A DNA stretch of 22,896 bases, from IMG/VR virus record IMGVR_UViG_3300021957_004984, positions 1 through 22,896 of that record. One strand, 5' to 3'. Positions 7,544 to 15,056 of the stretch are shown piece after piece; position 1 is the first letter of the stretch; each line of letters starts with the position of its first letter. The position numbers and the translations under genes are program-made. Below the pieces are notes generated by a model, which was not told the origin of the DNA, ran no database searches, and was given only the letters and a program-made list of their open reading frames with translations. This DNA comes from a virus.

Positions 7544-8716
7544 ATGATTAACGTAACTACCATTGAAGATTTACTCGAATGTTCTGCTAACCTGCGGAAA
7601 GCACCTGCTATAAAACTTGATGCTTCTGACATGACTATTATGCATAGTATTGCTAGACAAGTATTTAAAGGTACAGCACTTACAGATAGACAGTTTGCTT
7701 TGATGCAAGAAAAATTAAAGTCATATAAAGATCAGTTTATAAATTTAGAAATTAATTTTGACTATGCAATTAGTGAATTACGGCAACCGTTGCGTGAGAT
7801 TGACCGTAGTAAATTTATTAAAATTATAGATAAAAAAATTGTAGTTAGATTTCCATTTAGAAAAACTGATATTATATCAATTAATAGATGTGCAGCAATT
7901 AATAATGACGAATCTAATTATCATCATAAAAAAGGATCGCATCAACACGAATTTGGCTATACTGAACTAAATGTTTTTAATTTACTTACTGAATTTAAAG
8001 ATAGAGATTTTGTAATTGACTGTGAACTATTAGAAGTATACCAAGACATTAAGAATATAAAGTTATCTCCCCAAGAGCATGTGCCTGGCATTTTTAATGA
8101 ATCGGCTACTAGTATCAATGTTAGCAATAAATTAAAAACTATCATTGATGAAGAAATTAATAACGATCCTATAAAATTAATTGACAGGAAATTTAGATAC
8201 GGACTAACTGACTTTGTTAAACGTGATGCTAAAACGTTAACACAAGAAATTGCATACAGACAAGATATCTACGTACACTGCCGTCCAGACGATGTAAGGC
8301 TAAATGATTTGTTAACTAGTTTATTTGAACTTGATAGATTTCCAATGCTAGTAATATTAGATAAAGAACAAGCAGAAGACCAATTACATTCTATGATTAC
8401 GTATTATAGAGATATTATCGACCCACACGAACAGAGTGTTTTATTTAGACTGGAAGATAAAAATGCAGGATTTAATCAATTAATTAAAGATAGAAAATTA
8501 AACAATTGGGTTGACAAGTCAACAAAAATAGTGTATATTAGTAAAGATAAGTTACCCAAATTACTAATTAATCATTGGAAACCGCAAACTGCGTTTTCTT
8601 TTAGTAGTAGTTTAGATCGTATAGTTAATACGTATATACGTTTTAACTGTGATTTAGTTGTTTGGAGAGAAGACACTATATCACCGTTTAGGAGGCATTC
8701 AGTACTGTATGACTAG
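7544..8716 (+). CDS. Unrecognised 390-aa protein upstream of uvsW
   Basis: A 390-aa soluble protein with no motif I recognise. It is Lys/Asp/Ile-rich with alternating strands and helices, including KKIVVRFPFRKTDIISI at about 92-108, a His-rich loop (HHKKGSHQHEFGY) near 127-139, and a later IYVHCRPDDVRL. It has no signal peptide or membrane segment and lacks Walker motifs. It is first in the operon that includes UvsW and overlaps it by 8 nt, which suggests a replication or recombination role, but this is context only. It has a strong promoter 6 nt before its ATG and no Shine-Dalgarno. Confidence 0.75.
   Translation: MINVTTIEDLLECSANLRKAPAIKLDASDMTIMHSIARQVFKGTALTDRQFALMQEKLKSYKDQFINLEINFDYAISELRQPLREIDRSKFIKIIDKKIVVRFPFRKTDIISINRCAAINNDESNYHHKKGSHQHEFGYTELNVFNLLTEFKDRDFVIDCELLEVYQDIKNIKLSPQEHVPGIFNESATSINVSNKLKTIIDEEINNDPIKLIDRKFRYGLTDFVKRDAKTLTQEIAYRQDIYVHCRPDDVRLNDLLTSLFELDRFPMLVILDKEQAEDQLHSMITYYRDIIDPHEQSVLFRLEDKNAGFNQLIKDRKLNNWVDKSTKIVYISKDKLPKLLINHWKPQTAFSFSSSLDRIVNTYIRFNCDLVVWREDTISPFRRHSVLYD
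8511..8539 (+). promoter_or_regulatory. Possible internal sigma-70-like promoter before uvsW
   Basis: TTGACA (8511-8516), a 17-bp spacer, then TATATT (8534-8539), one mismatch from the consensus -10, inside the 390-aa gene and about 170 bp before the uvsW start. It could boost uvsW, but an AT-rich coding sequence can produce such a match by chance. Confidence 0.3.
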
Positions 8717-10172
8717 TTGTAAATTAATAATTGAAGATGAAGTAAATATCAAACTAGAAGGACTTGATGTTGATGTTCGCCGTAAACTTGCAAATGCTCT
8801 TAAGTTTGAAGTGCCATATGCAAAGTATATGCCACAGTACAAACTAGGACGCTGGGATGGTAAAGTTGCATTTTTTGGTATCGGCGGCACTGGCTACGTT
8901 AATCACCTTGATGTTGTTAGCCAAGTACTTGAAAAAAACAATGTACAAATAGTAGATATTGAAGATCGACGTCATCCAATTAAATTAGAATTTCAACCAG
9001 TGACAGAAAGATATTGGGCCGACCAAGGGGTTGTATGGCCAAAAGGTCATCCAGCAGAAGGCGAAGATATTATTCTGCGAGATTACCAAGTTGAAGCAAT
9101 CAACAACTTTATTGCTAATCCACAGAGTCTCCAGCAAATTGCTACAGGCGCAGGTAAGACAATCACAACGGCTACGTTATCACATCTCAGTGAACCTTAC
9201 GGGCGTAGCTTAGTTATTGTGCCTAATAAAAGTCTAGTAGAGCAAACTGAAGAAGACTATATTAACTGTGGGTTGGATGTAGGGGTGTACTTCGGAGACA
9301 GAAAGAACTTGGGTAAGACTCACACTATTTGCACTTGGCAGAGTTTAAACATTCTGGACAAGAAGCACAAGGATGGATCAGCAGTGTTATCACTTGCTGA
9401 GTTCCTAGAAGGTGTGAGCACGATCATTGTTGACGAAGTACACCAAGCCAAAGCAGAGGTTCTTAAGAACTTGCTTACTCGCAACCTACGCAACGCTCCG
9501 ATCCGATGGGGTCTAACTGGCACTGTGCCTAAAGAGAAGTTTGAATTCGAAAGTATACATGCTAGTCTAGGTCCTGTTATTGGTCAAATCAGTGCTAAGG
9601 AACTACAGGATAAAGGTGTATTATCACAGTGTCACGTCAACGTAGTACAATTAATTGATACAGTAGGACATGCAGGTTATCAAGAAGAATTAAAATATCT
9701 TGTTACAAATAAGGATAGGATTGAATACATAGGCAAATTATTAAACACAATAAAAGACACAGGCAATACCCTAATACTAGTAGACAGAATCTCCGCAGGA
9801 GAAATGTTAGCAGAACTAATACCCAATAGTACTTTCATTAGTGGAAGTGTTAAAGTAAAAGACCGTAAGGAAACATATGATACAATTAGAGAAGGTACCA
9901 ATGAAGTCATTATCGCAACATATGGAGTTGCGGCAGTAGGACTTAATATACCTAGAATTTTTAATCTTGTACTTATTGAACCTGGAAAGTCTTTTGTTCG
10001 GGTAATCCAATCTATTGGTAGAGGCGTAAGAAAGGCAAAAGACAAAGACTTCGTACAAATATGGGATCTTACATCAACATGTAAGTTCGCGAAGCGACAT
10101 CTGACCCAACGTAAGAAATTTTACAAAGAAGCAGAGTACCCATTTACAATAGAAAAAGTGGAATGGAATTAA
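8709..10172 (+). CDS. uvsW: UvsW-type superfamily 2 DNA/RNA helicase
   Basis: A 487-aa helicase close to the 503 aa of T4 UvsW. The N-terminal domain contains PQYKLGRWDGKV (42-53), the region equivalent to the T4 R-Y-G-N-W-D-G-R segment. Walker A is ATGAGKT (145-151), motif II is DEVH (242-245), motif III is LTGT (269-272), and motif VI is QSIGRGVRKA (434-443). UvsW unwinds branched structures and R-loops and helps the switch from origin to recombination-dependent replication. ATG 8709 is chosen because the conserved N-terminus starts there, and AGGAGG lies at 8690-8695, although the 13-nt gap is long. A TTG at 8658 is possible but unneeded. Its end overlaps the next ATG (TAATG). Confidence 0.95.
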   Translation: MTSCKLIIEDEVNIKLEGLDVDVRRKLANALKFEVPYAKYMPQYKLGRWDGKVAFFGIGGTGYVNHLDVVSQVLEKNNVQIVDIEDRRHPIKLEFQPVTERYWADQGVVWPKGHPAEGEDIILRDYQVEAINNFIANPQSLQQIATGAGKTITTATLSHLSEPYGRSLVIVPNKSLVEQTEEDYINCGLDVGVYFGDRKNLGKTHTICTWQSLNILDKKHKDGSAVLSLAEFLEGVSTIIVDEVHQAKAEVLKNLLTRNLRNAPIRWGLTGTVPKEKFEFESIHASLGPVIGQISAKELQDKGVLSQCHVNVVQLIDTVGHAGYQEELKYLVTNKDRIEYIGKLLNTIKDTGNTLILVDRISAGEMLAELIPNSTFISGSVKVKDRKETYDTIREGTNEVIIATYGVAAVGLNIPRIFNLVLIEPGKSFVRVIQSIGRGVRKAKDKDFVQIWDLTSTCKFAKRHLTQRKKFYKEAEYPFTIEKVEWN

Positions 10173-10678
10173 TGAGAATATTAACCTTAGAAAATCAATG
10201 CTTCAATTTAGACGAACTACCAGATACAATAGAAGACGATGTACGCTTTAGTGTACTTGATAACAGTGATCCAAAAAACCCTGATTTCTTTTTTGTGCCT
10301 TTGATCTTTTTAGAATCATTTAGTTCTCCAGCAATGGTATTAGAAATTGGCGGCAAAGAAATTACAATGCCAGTTGATTGGAGTATTGCTGTAGGCTGTT
10401 CAGAAAGCGGCAATGATCTAGAAATACTACCCTTAACAAGTATTAATGATAGAGGATTTGAAGCATTCATATTTAATCCGTTATCGAGTTTTAAACCTAA
10501 CTTTGCAGATATTAATATTGTAAATTTTTATACAGATGTAAAATGGTATTTTCCAAAACTAAAAAACGGACAATTATTAAGTGTACCAATAGGCGACGGA
10601 CATAAGCCTGATTGTGCGTTTTTTGTAAAAGATATTAGCAGACAATGCGAAGTTATAGAATACAGTCTATTGATGTAA
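10172..10678 (+). CDS. Conserved hypothetical protein of marine T4-like phages
   Basis: A 168-aa protein with no enzyme motif. Landmarks are ENQCFNLDELP near the start, DFFFVPLIFLESF, MPVDWSIAVG, DRGFEAFIFNPLSSF and the end segment CAFFVKDISRQCEV. I recall similar unnamed proteins next to uvsW in marine T4-like phages. The sequence is acidic and strand-rich with no signal peptide. ATG 10172 overlaps the uvsW stop (TAATG) and is preferred over an in-frame ATG at 10163. Confidence 0.8.
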   Translation: MRILTLENQCFNLDELPDTIEDDVRFSVLDNSDPKNPDFFFVPLIFLESFSSPAMVLEIGGKEITMPVDWSIAVGCSESGNDLEILPLTSINDRGFEAFIFNPLSSFKPNFADINIVNFYTDVKWYFPKLKNGQLLSVPIGDGHKPDCAFFVKDISRQCEVIEYSLLM

Positions 10679-10926
10679 TGATACCAGGCGAGACACTAAT
10701 ATACGAGCGAGTAGACGGAGTTGTCTATGCTCGCTATCGAGATATGCCTGATATTGATCGTTGGATTGTTGGAGGAGATCCGGGAGGAATGGCTAGAGCA
10801 CAAGGTGATTTATTTGACTACAGTGAATGGCAAAACTTGTGTAAATTGGCAAAAACAAATACTACTCTTAAAAAATTAATGGATAAGTTAGTAACAACTT
10901 ATTACATTGTAAAGGAAGAAAAATGA
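10678..10926 (+). CDS. Small conserved phage protein, 82 aa
   Basis: An 82-aa protein, MIPGETLIYERVDGVVYARY at the N-terminus and LVTTYYIVKEEK at the C-terminus. It looks like a compact alpha/beta protein with a C-terminal helix plus strand, and I recall near-identical openings in unnamed cyanophage proteins. The ATG overlaps the previous TAA (TAATG). An in-frame ATG at 10645 inside the previous gene was rejected. The function is unknown; it sits between two other conserved small genes and kdsA. Confidence 0.75.
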   Translation: MIPGETLIYERVDGVVYARYRDMPDIDRWIVGGDPGGMARAQGDLFDYSEWQNLCKLAKTNTTLKKLMDKLVTTYYIVKEEK

Positions 10927-11699
10927 GAATTATAGCAGGACCCTGCCAACATGAATCACTACAGCAAAGTTTAGAGATTGCAAAAGAATGCAAACGTGTA
11001 TGCGACAAGTATGATATTGATTATTACTTTAAAGCAAGTTATGACAAAGCTAATCGAAGTAGTTTACAGGGAGTGCGCGGCCTCGGAATAAATGCAACAC
11101 TTAACCACTTCCTAGAACTAAAAGTAGAACTAGGTGTAAAAACACTTACTGATGTTCATGATCATGTACAAGTTGCACGTATTGAAAGAGAATTTAAATA
11201 TGCAGTTGATGTCTATCAGATTCCTGCATTCTTGTGTAGACAAACTGATCTACTAAAAGCAGTATGTGCTACAGATAAAATTGTTAATATTAAAAAAGGA
11301 CAGTTTCTAGCACCCTGGGACATGAAAGGCATTTTGTCTAAAACCGATGGTGCTAAGGAAGTTTGGATCACTGAGCGAGGAACTAGTTTTGGATACAACA
11401 ACTTGGTTGTTGATTTTACCGGCATTGATTATATGCTTTCTACTTTTGATTGCCCTGTGGTTTTTGATGCCACACACAGCGTACAGAAGCCGGGTGGCCT
11501 TGGAGGTAGTAGCGGCGGCAATAGGGATTACGTTCCTGGTTTACTTCGCGCGGCAAGTGCTTTGGGTGTTAGAGACTTCTTTATAGAGACACACCCTGAC
11601 CCAGATAACGCACCCAGCGACGGACCAAATATGTTACGCTTAGACGACTTTGAAAAGGTTGTTAAAGATATTATTGCAATTAGAAAGGCAGTAGAATGA
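10923..11699 (+). CDS. kdsA: 3-deoxy-8-phosphooctulonate (Kdo-8-P) synthase, metal-dependent type
   Basis: A 258-aa KdsA, slightly shorter than bacterial enzymes (about 270-285). It condenses phosphoenolpyruvate with arabinose 5-phosphate to give Kdo 8-phosphate. Visible signatures are IAGPCQHES, FKASYDKANRSS (37-47), LCRQTDLL, VNIKKGQFLAPWDMK (121-135), ERGTSFGYNNLVVD (151-164), FDATHSV (181-187), ETHPDPD and SDGPN. The metal ligands of the Aquifex-type enzyme are all present: Cys8, His185, Glu222 and Asp233. Escherichia coli, which uses the metal-free type, has Asn at the Cys position. It overlaps its neighbours at both ends, and kdsB follows 160 nt later after a 53-aa gene. No kdsD or kdsC is in the window, so arabinose 5-phosphate and dephosphorylation must come from the host or other phage genes. 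Confidence 0.95.
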   Translation: MRIIAGPCQHESLQQSLEIAKECKRVCDKYDIDYYFKASYDKANRSSLQGVRGLGINATLNHFLELKVELGVKTLTDVHDHVQVARIEREFKYAVDVYQIPAFLCRQTDLLKAVCATDKIVNIKKGQFLAPWDMKGILSKTDGAKEVWITERGTSFGYNNLVVDFTGIDYMLSTFDCPVVFDATHSVQKPGGLGGSSGGNRDYVPGLLRAASALGVRDFFIETHPDPDNAPSDGPNMLRLDDFEKVVKDIIAIRKAVE

Positions 11700-11857
11700 A
11701 AAAAGAGAAGTCTCCGTATATGGAAATTATTAATCGCGAATGTAAAAAAGATGGCAAAGGCCGTTTTAAGACATTAGATGTATTACGTGTATCTAGACGA
11801 TTATATGATGAGCAGCAAGAACTTATCAATTTGATTGCAACACGGACACGTAAGTAG
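11696..11857 (+). CDS. Small basic protein, 53 aa, between kdsA and kdsB
   Basis: This short frame was found by eye. It encodes MKKEKSPYMEIINRECKKDG followed by KGRFKTLDVLRVSRRLYDEQ and a tail ending in TRTRK. It is rich in Lys and Arg, helical and has no membrane segment. Its ATG overlaps the kdsA stop as ATGA, and the kdsB ATG follows its stop by 1 nt, so it fits exactly into the operon. The tight fit argues for a real gene; the function is unknown, possibly nucleic-acid binding by charge. Confidence 0.7.
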   Translation: MKKEKSPYMEIINRECKKDGKGRFKTLDVLRVSRRLYDEQQELINLIATRTRK

Positions 11858-11858
11858 A

Positions 11859-12542
11859 ATGAAGAAAACAGCAATACTAATTCCAGCACGTTACGCAAGC
11901 ACACGCCTGCCTGGAAAGCCTTTAATACAGTTAGATGGCGTTCCTATGATAAAACGTGTGTATGACGCTTGTGTTGCGTCTAAGATACCAACATACGTGC
12001 TTACTGATGACGATCGTATTGCTGATAAATTTGATCCAGAACATGTATTGTTAGATTCGGCAAAATACGAAAACGGTACAGAAAGATGCGCAGGCGCAAT
12101 TAAGAATGCAAGGTTTGACAAGTACGATCAGTTTATAAACGTACAAGGCGACATGCCAGATGTAACATCTGATATAATTGAAAAATGCCAGTGGCACTTA
12201 CTAAACTATTCTGTAACAACAGTGTTTACAGACATGCCTAAAGATAAACAAAATGATCCTAATTCAGTCAAGATGGTACGTGGAGCCGATCAAGCATTAT
12301 GGTTTGGCAGAGGCATGACTGGATATGGAGAATGGCACTTGGGTGTTTACGGGTACAAGCGTAATGCATTAGAAATGTATAGTAACTTAGAAGTAACACA
12401 AGAAGAACAAGTAGAGAAACTAGAACAACTCCGATGGTTAAAAAACGGTTGGCAAATTGGTTGTTTGAGTGTATACTATAATGGAGTAGAAATAAATTCT
12501 CCAGAGGATGTAGAAGAATGGCACAGCAAGCATTTCCAGTAA
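11859..12542 (+). CDS. kdsB: CMP-Kdo synthetase (3-deoxy-manno-octulosonate cytidylyltransferase)
   Basis: A 227-aa protein, somewhat shorter than E. coli KdsB (248). It forms CMP-Kdo from CTP and Kdo. The N-terminal nucleotide loop is IPARYASTRLPGKPL (8-22). NGTERCAG (72-79) matches the S-G-T-E-R-x-A segment, and INVQGDMPDV (93-102) carries the catalytic Asp of V-Q-G-D-E-P. The usual Glu there is Met. HLGVYGYKRNALE, LEQLRWLKNG and INSPEDVEEW follow, the last keeping the C-terminal metal-binding Asp (217). The shortened middle loop accounts for the length. The ATG follows the previous stop by 1 nt; an upstream in-frame start at 11835 was not used. Confidence 0.93.
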   Translation: MKKTAILIPARYASTRLPGKPLIQLDGVPMIKRVYDACVASKIPTYVLTDDDRIADKFDPEHVLLDSAKYENGTERCAGAIKNARFDKYDQFINVQGDMPDVTSDIIEKCQWHLLNYSVTTVFTDMPKDKQNDPNSVKMVRGADQALWFGRGMTGYGEWHLGVYGYKRNALEMYSNLEVTQEEQVEKLEQLRWLKNGWQIGCLSVYYNGVEINSPEDVEEWHSKHFQ

Positions 12543-12976
12543 AAGATGTACTAGCATGTTTAGACAGCAATGCTAAAGGTGTTTGGGACGAACTTACAGA
12601 CGAACAGAAAAAAGGTGTAAACTTTTGGCTGTTAAATAGATATGCAAGTTCGGTTGCAGGTAGCAGAGAAGCACAAGAACTTGCTGTTGTTATGACTAAT
12701 CAAATCTATAATAAAAACTGGAATGAGCTAGGAGCACGACATCCTAAACTACAATGGCAGTTGCTATGTTCTTTACATAACGCAAATAGTGACATAAGAC
12801 GACATGTATGGATTGGCTTTAAGAAAAAGTCAGGCGATAATAGCAAAGGTGTAAAACTGCTAGAAAAAATATATCCTAATATGAAACAAGACGAGGTAGA
12901 ATTACTTGCTAGATTATCTACAAAAAAAGAACTCAAAGAGTTGGCTAAAGAATATGACATCGATGTCAAACTCTGA
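12518..12976 (+). CDS. Conserved phage protein, possible gp62-type clamp-loader subunit
   Basis: A 152-aa helical protein starting MAQQAFPVKDVLACLD. Landmarks are FWLLNRYASS, HPKLQWQLLCSL, a middle W-I-G-F-K-K-K, YPNMKQDEVELLARL and a C-terminal KELKELAKEYDI. I recall close relatives in marine T4-like phages. The order of an N-x-x-L/I-S segment, a central L-L, a K-x-x-x-W-I-G-like part and a C-terminal LSxxELxxL helix is loosely reminiscent of gp62, the small clamp-loader subunit, but the match is weak. gp44 and gp45 are not in the window. It overlaps kdsB by 25 nt. Confidence 0.7.
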   Translation: MAQQAFPVKDVLACLDSNAKGVWDELTDEQKKGVNFWLLNRYASSVAGSREAQELAVVMTNQIYNKNWNELGARHPKLQWQLLCSLHNANSDIRRHVWIGFKKKSGDNSKGVKLLEKIYPNMKQDEVELLARLSTKKELKELAKEYDIDVKL

Positions 12977-13652
12977 AAAGCCATATAAGTGTGAATACTG
13001 CGGCAATGGGTATATGAGAGAGAAAACATTAGCCGCGCATATGTGTGAGCCAAAAAGACGATGGCTCCAAAAAGATGAAAAAAGAGTGAGGTACGGTTTA
13101 TATGCATTCCAAAGATTCTACACCCTCTCAGCAGGGAACAAAAAAGAAAAAACGTATGAAGATTTTGTCGGGTCACCCTATTATAATGCTTTTGTTAAGT
13201 TTGGCTCCTTTATTAGCAATGTGCGTCCTTTATATCCTGAAAAATATATTGACTACGTTGTAACTAGTGGAGTTAAATTAGATCACTGGGCCAGAGACGA
13301 ATTATATGAAAAGTATGTATTAGAGTTCATACTTAAAGAAGATGTGACTACAGCATTAGAAAGAAGTGTTAAAACAATGATGGAATGGGCAGAAGACAAA
13401 AGTGCTCCGTGGAATCATTATTTCCATCATGTAAGTCTTAACAAAGCAGTATGGGATATTAAAGACGGAAAAATATCTCCGTGGTTGATGCTTAATTGTA
13501 AGAGCGGTAAAGAGATGCTAAGTAAGTTTACTGACGAGCAGCTCGGACTTGTATATCATGTTATTAATCCACAACATTGGGCTATGCGCTTTAAAAGACT
13601 TCCAAATGATATGCAGTTAGTTAAAGATATAGCAAAGGAATCAAAGTTATGA
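12954..13652 (+). CDS. Zinc-finger phage protein of unknown function
   Basis: A 232-aa protein with an N-terminal C2HC-type finger: YKCEYCGNGY with Cys13 and Cys16, then EKTLAAHMCEPKRRW with His29 and Cys31. The rest is helical, with SPYYNAFVKFGSF, LDHWARDELYEKYVLEF and INPQHWAMRFKRL. I recall long relatives of this architecture in cyanophages, unnamed. The finger suggests nucleic-acid binding, for example a regulator or endonuclease partner (inference). The start is uncertain: ATG 12954 or 12963, both just before the finger and both inside the previous gene. The stop overlaps the next ATG. Confidence 0.8.
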   Translation: MTSMSNSEKPYKCEYCGNGYMREKTLAAHMCEPKRRWLQKDEKRVRYGLYAFQRFYTLSAGNKKEKTYEDFVGSPYYNAFVKFGSFISNVRPLYPEKYIDYVVTSGVKLDHWARDELYEKYVLEFILKEDVTTALERSVKTMMEWAEDKSAPWNHYFHHVSLNKAVWDIKDGKISPWLMLNCKSGKEMLSKFTDEQLGLVYHVINPQHWAMRFKRLPNDMQLVKDIAKESKL

Positions 13653-14002
13653 AAGCAGGAAAAATTTGGGGTCAGACAGAACTGATTCACGCAAACGGTG
13701 TGTTAGAATTTCATCGTATTGAATACAAAGCAGGATACAAGTGTTCAGAACACGAGCATCAGTTTAAATGGAATGGATTTTATGTAGAGTCAGGAAAAAT
13801 GATTGTGCGTGTTTGGCAAGATGATCAGGGACTAGTTGATGAAACTATTCTCGAAGCTGGAGACTTTACACAAGTAAAGCCTGGCAAGGTACATCAGTTT
13901 GAAGGTTTAGAGGATGGTGTTGCTTTTGAACTGTACTGGGCAGAATTTAATCACGACGACATTGTTCGCCGCACTAGCGGCACATCTACAAAGAGGAAAT
14001 AA
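13649..14002 (+). CDS. Single-domain cupin
   Basis: A 117-aa beta-barrel cupin. Motif 1 is CSEHEHQFKWNGFYVESGKM (32-51), giving His35 and His37 with Glu47 as metal ligands. Motif 2 is PGKVHQFEGL (78-87), giving His82. Small cupins of this kind bind divalent metal and act as sugar isomerases, epimerases or sensors. The nearby Kdo genes suggest a sugar role, but the sequence does not decide it. It overlaps the previous stop (ATGA) and is followed after 3 nt by the deformylase gene, which has GAGGAAA in front. Confidence 0.85.
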   Translation: MKAGKIWGQTELIHANGVLEFHRIEYKAGYKCSEHEHQFKWNGFYVESGKMIVRVWQDDQGLVDETILEAGDFTQVKPGKVHQFEGLEDGVAFELYWAEFNHDDIVRRTSGTSTKRK

Positions 14003-14005
14003 ATT

Positions 14006-14503
14006 ATGGAGTTAGTATATTATCCAGATCCTATTCTAAGTAAAGAATTACAAGATGTAAATATTGAAGAACCACAGTTTGATCCTTTGCGTCTAAAAAA
14101 AGACATGGCTGTAGCTATGTTGTTAAATAACGGCATAGGACTTACAGCATCACAAGTTGGTTTAGACTATAAAGTGTTTACCATGGGCGACAAAGCCGAA
14201 AATGTTACTTTACATATTAACCCAACTGTGTTACAATATACTGAAGAAGTTAATACAGAGCTTGAAGGTTGTTTAAGTTTTCCAGGAATGTTTGTAAAAG
14301 TAAAACGTCCGGCTGAAATACTTGCAGAATATTATGACGAGTTTCTTAAAAAACAAACAGTTAAAATTACAGGATATAGTGCTAGAGTTTATCTACACGA
14401 ATTAGATCATTGTTTGGGTATTACTATGAAAGATAGATGTAGTAAAATAAAATGGGATATGGCAAAGAAAAAAGCACGTAAGATGGAGAAGAGAGTTGCC
14501 TGA
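14006..14503 (+). CDS. def: Peptide deformylase
   Basis: A 165-aa phage-type deformylase with all three catalytic motifs. GIGLTASQVG (43-52) matches G-x-G-L-A-A-x-Q, EGCLSF (87-92) carries the metal Cys89, and HELDH (131-135) gives His131, Glu132 and His135. It removes the formyl group from nascent proteins. Deformylases are known from marine phages, where they are thought to support host organelle or bacterial translation during infection. A GAGGAAA ribosome site lies about 9 nt before the ATG. The last 8 nt overlap the next gene. All catalytic residues are present. Confidence 0.95.
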   Translation: MELVYYPDPILSKELQDVNIEEPQFDPLRLKKDMAVAMLLNNGIGLTASQVGLDYKVFTMGDKAENVTLHINPTVLQYTEEVNTELEGCLSFPGMFVKVKRPAEILAEYYDEFLKKQTVKITGYSARVYLHELDHCLGITMKDRCSKIKWDMAKKKARKMEKRVA

Positions 14504-15056
14504 TATTGATATAGATTTTGCTGATCGAGATGTAATACTATCTAAACTTACACATCGTGTGGCAAAATTAAACACAGGCAAAAAACATAATACTGGAGTA
14601 TATGCTACTGAGATTCCACACAACCCAGTAGATAATCTAAGTACTATCGAACACAAGACAGCTGACGAACGTGGCTATTTTAAATTAGATTTTTTAAATG
14701 TAAGTATATACAAAGATGTTACAAATGAAGAACATCTTCAACGACTAATGACTAAGGAACCACAATGGGCACTCCTCGAACACGACGATTTCAGCAGTCT
14801 AGTATTTCACGTCGCAGGACATGGAACTATATTAAAGACAATGCGTCCGAGAACAATAGAACAATTAGCAGCAGTACTAGCAATGATACGTCCAGCCAAG
14901 CGACACTTAGTTGGAGAAACTTGGGAAACAGTGATGAAGGAAGTTTGGATAAAACCAACGGACAATAGTTATTACTTTAAGAAAGCCCATGCAGTGAGCT
15001 ATGCAATGGCTGTTGTAGTGCATATGAACTTAATATGCGATAAAATTAGTTCTTAG
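14496..15056 (+). CDS. Miniature DnaE-like (DNA polymerase III alpha) protein
   Basis: A 186-aa protein that keeps the landmark motifs of C-family polymerases in the right order but compressed. PDIDIDFADRD (2-12) matches the catalytic D-x-D segment. KHNTGVY (30-36) matches H-A-A-G-V-V-I. KLDFLNV (63-69) matches K-F-D-F-L-G-L with the third catalytic Asp at 65. TIEQLAAVLAMIRPAKR (120-136) matches the L-A-A-x-x-A-L-x-R-P-G-P segment. FKKAHAVSYAMA (161-172) matches F-K-S-H-A-A-A-Y-A. The PHP, thumb and beta-binding parts of the usual 1,100-1,200 aa enzyme are absent. The start is TTG 14496 with GGAG at 14485-14488. Recalled relatives occur in T4-like cyanophages. Whether it synthesises DNA is unknown. 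The end overlaps a convergent gene by 11 nt. Confidence 0.8.
   Translation: MPDIDIDFADRDVILSKLTHRVAKLNTGKKHNTGVYATEIPHNPVDNLSTIEHKTADERGYFKLDFLNVSIYKDVTNEEHLQRLMTKEPQWALLEHDDFSSLVFHVAGHGTILKTMRPRTIEQLAAVLAMIRPAKRHLVGETWETVMKEVWIKPTDNSYYFKKAHAVSYAMAVVVHMNLICDKISS

Noticed and set aside
8181-8209. TTGACA inside the 390-aa gene at about 8182
   Set aside because: The region 17 bp downstream is not a -10-like hexamer, so it is not called a promoter.
9680-10045. Minus-strand 121-aa frame
   Set aside because: It is antisense to UvsW helicase motifs V-VI, so a shadow.
12706-13176. Minus-strand 156-aa frame
   Set aside because: It lies antisense to two conserved genes, including the zinc-finger coding region; the Phe/Leu/Ser-rich composition is typical of a shadow frame.
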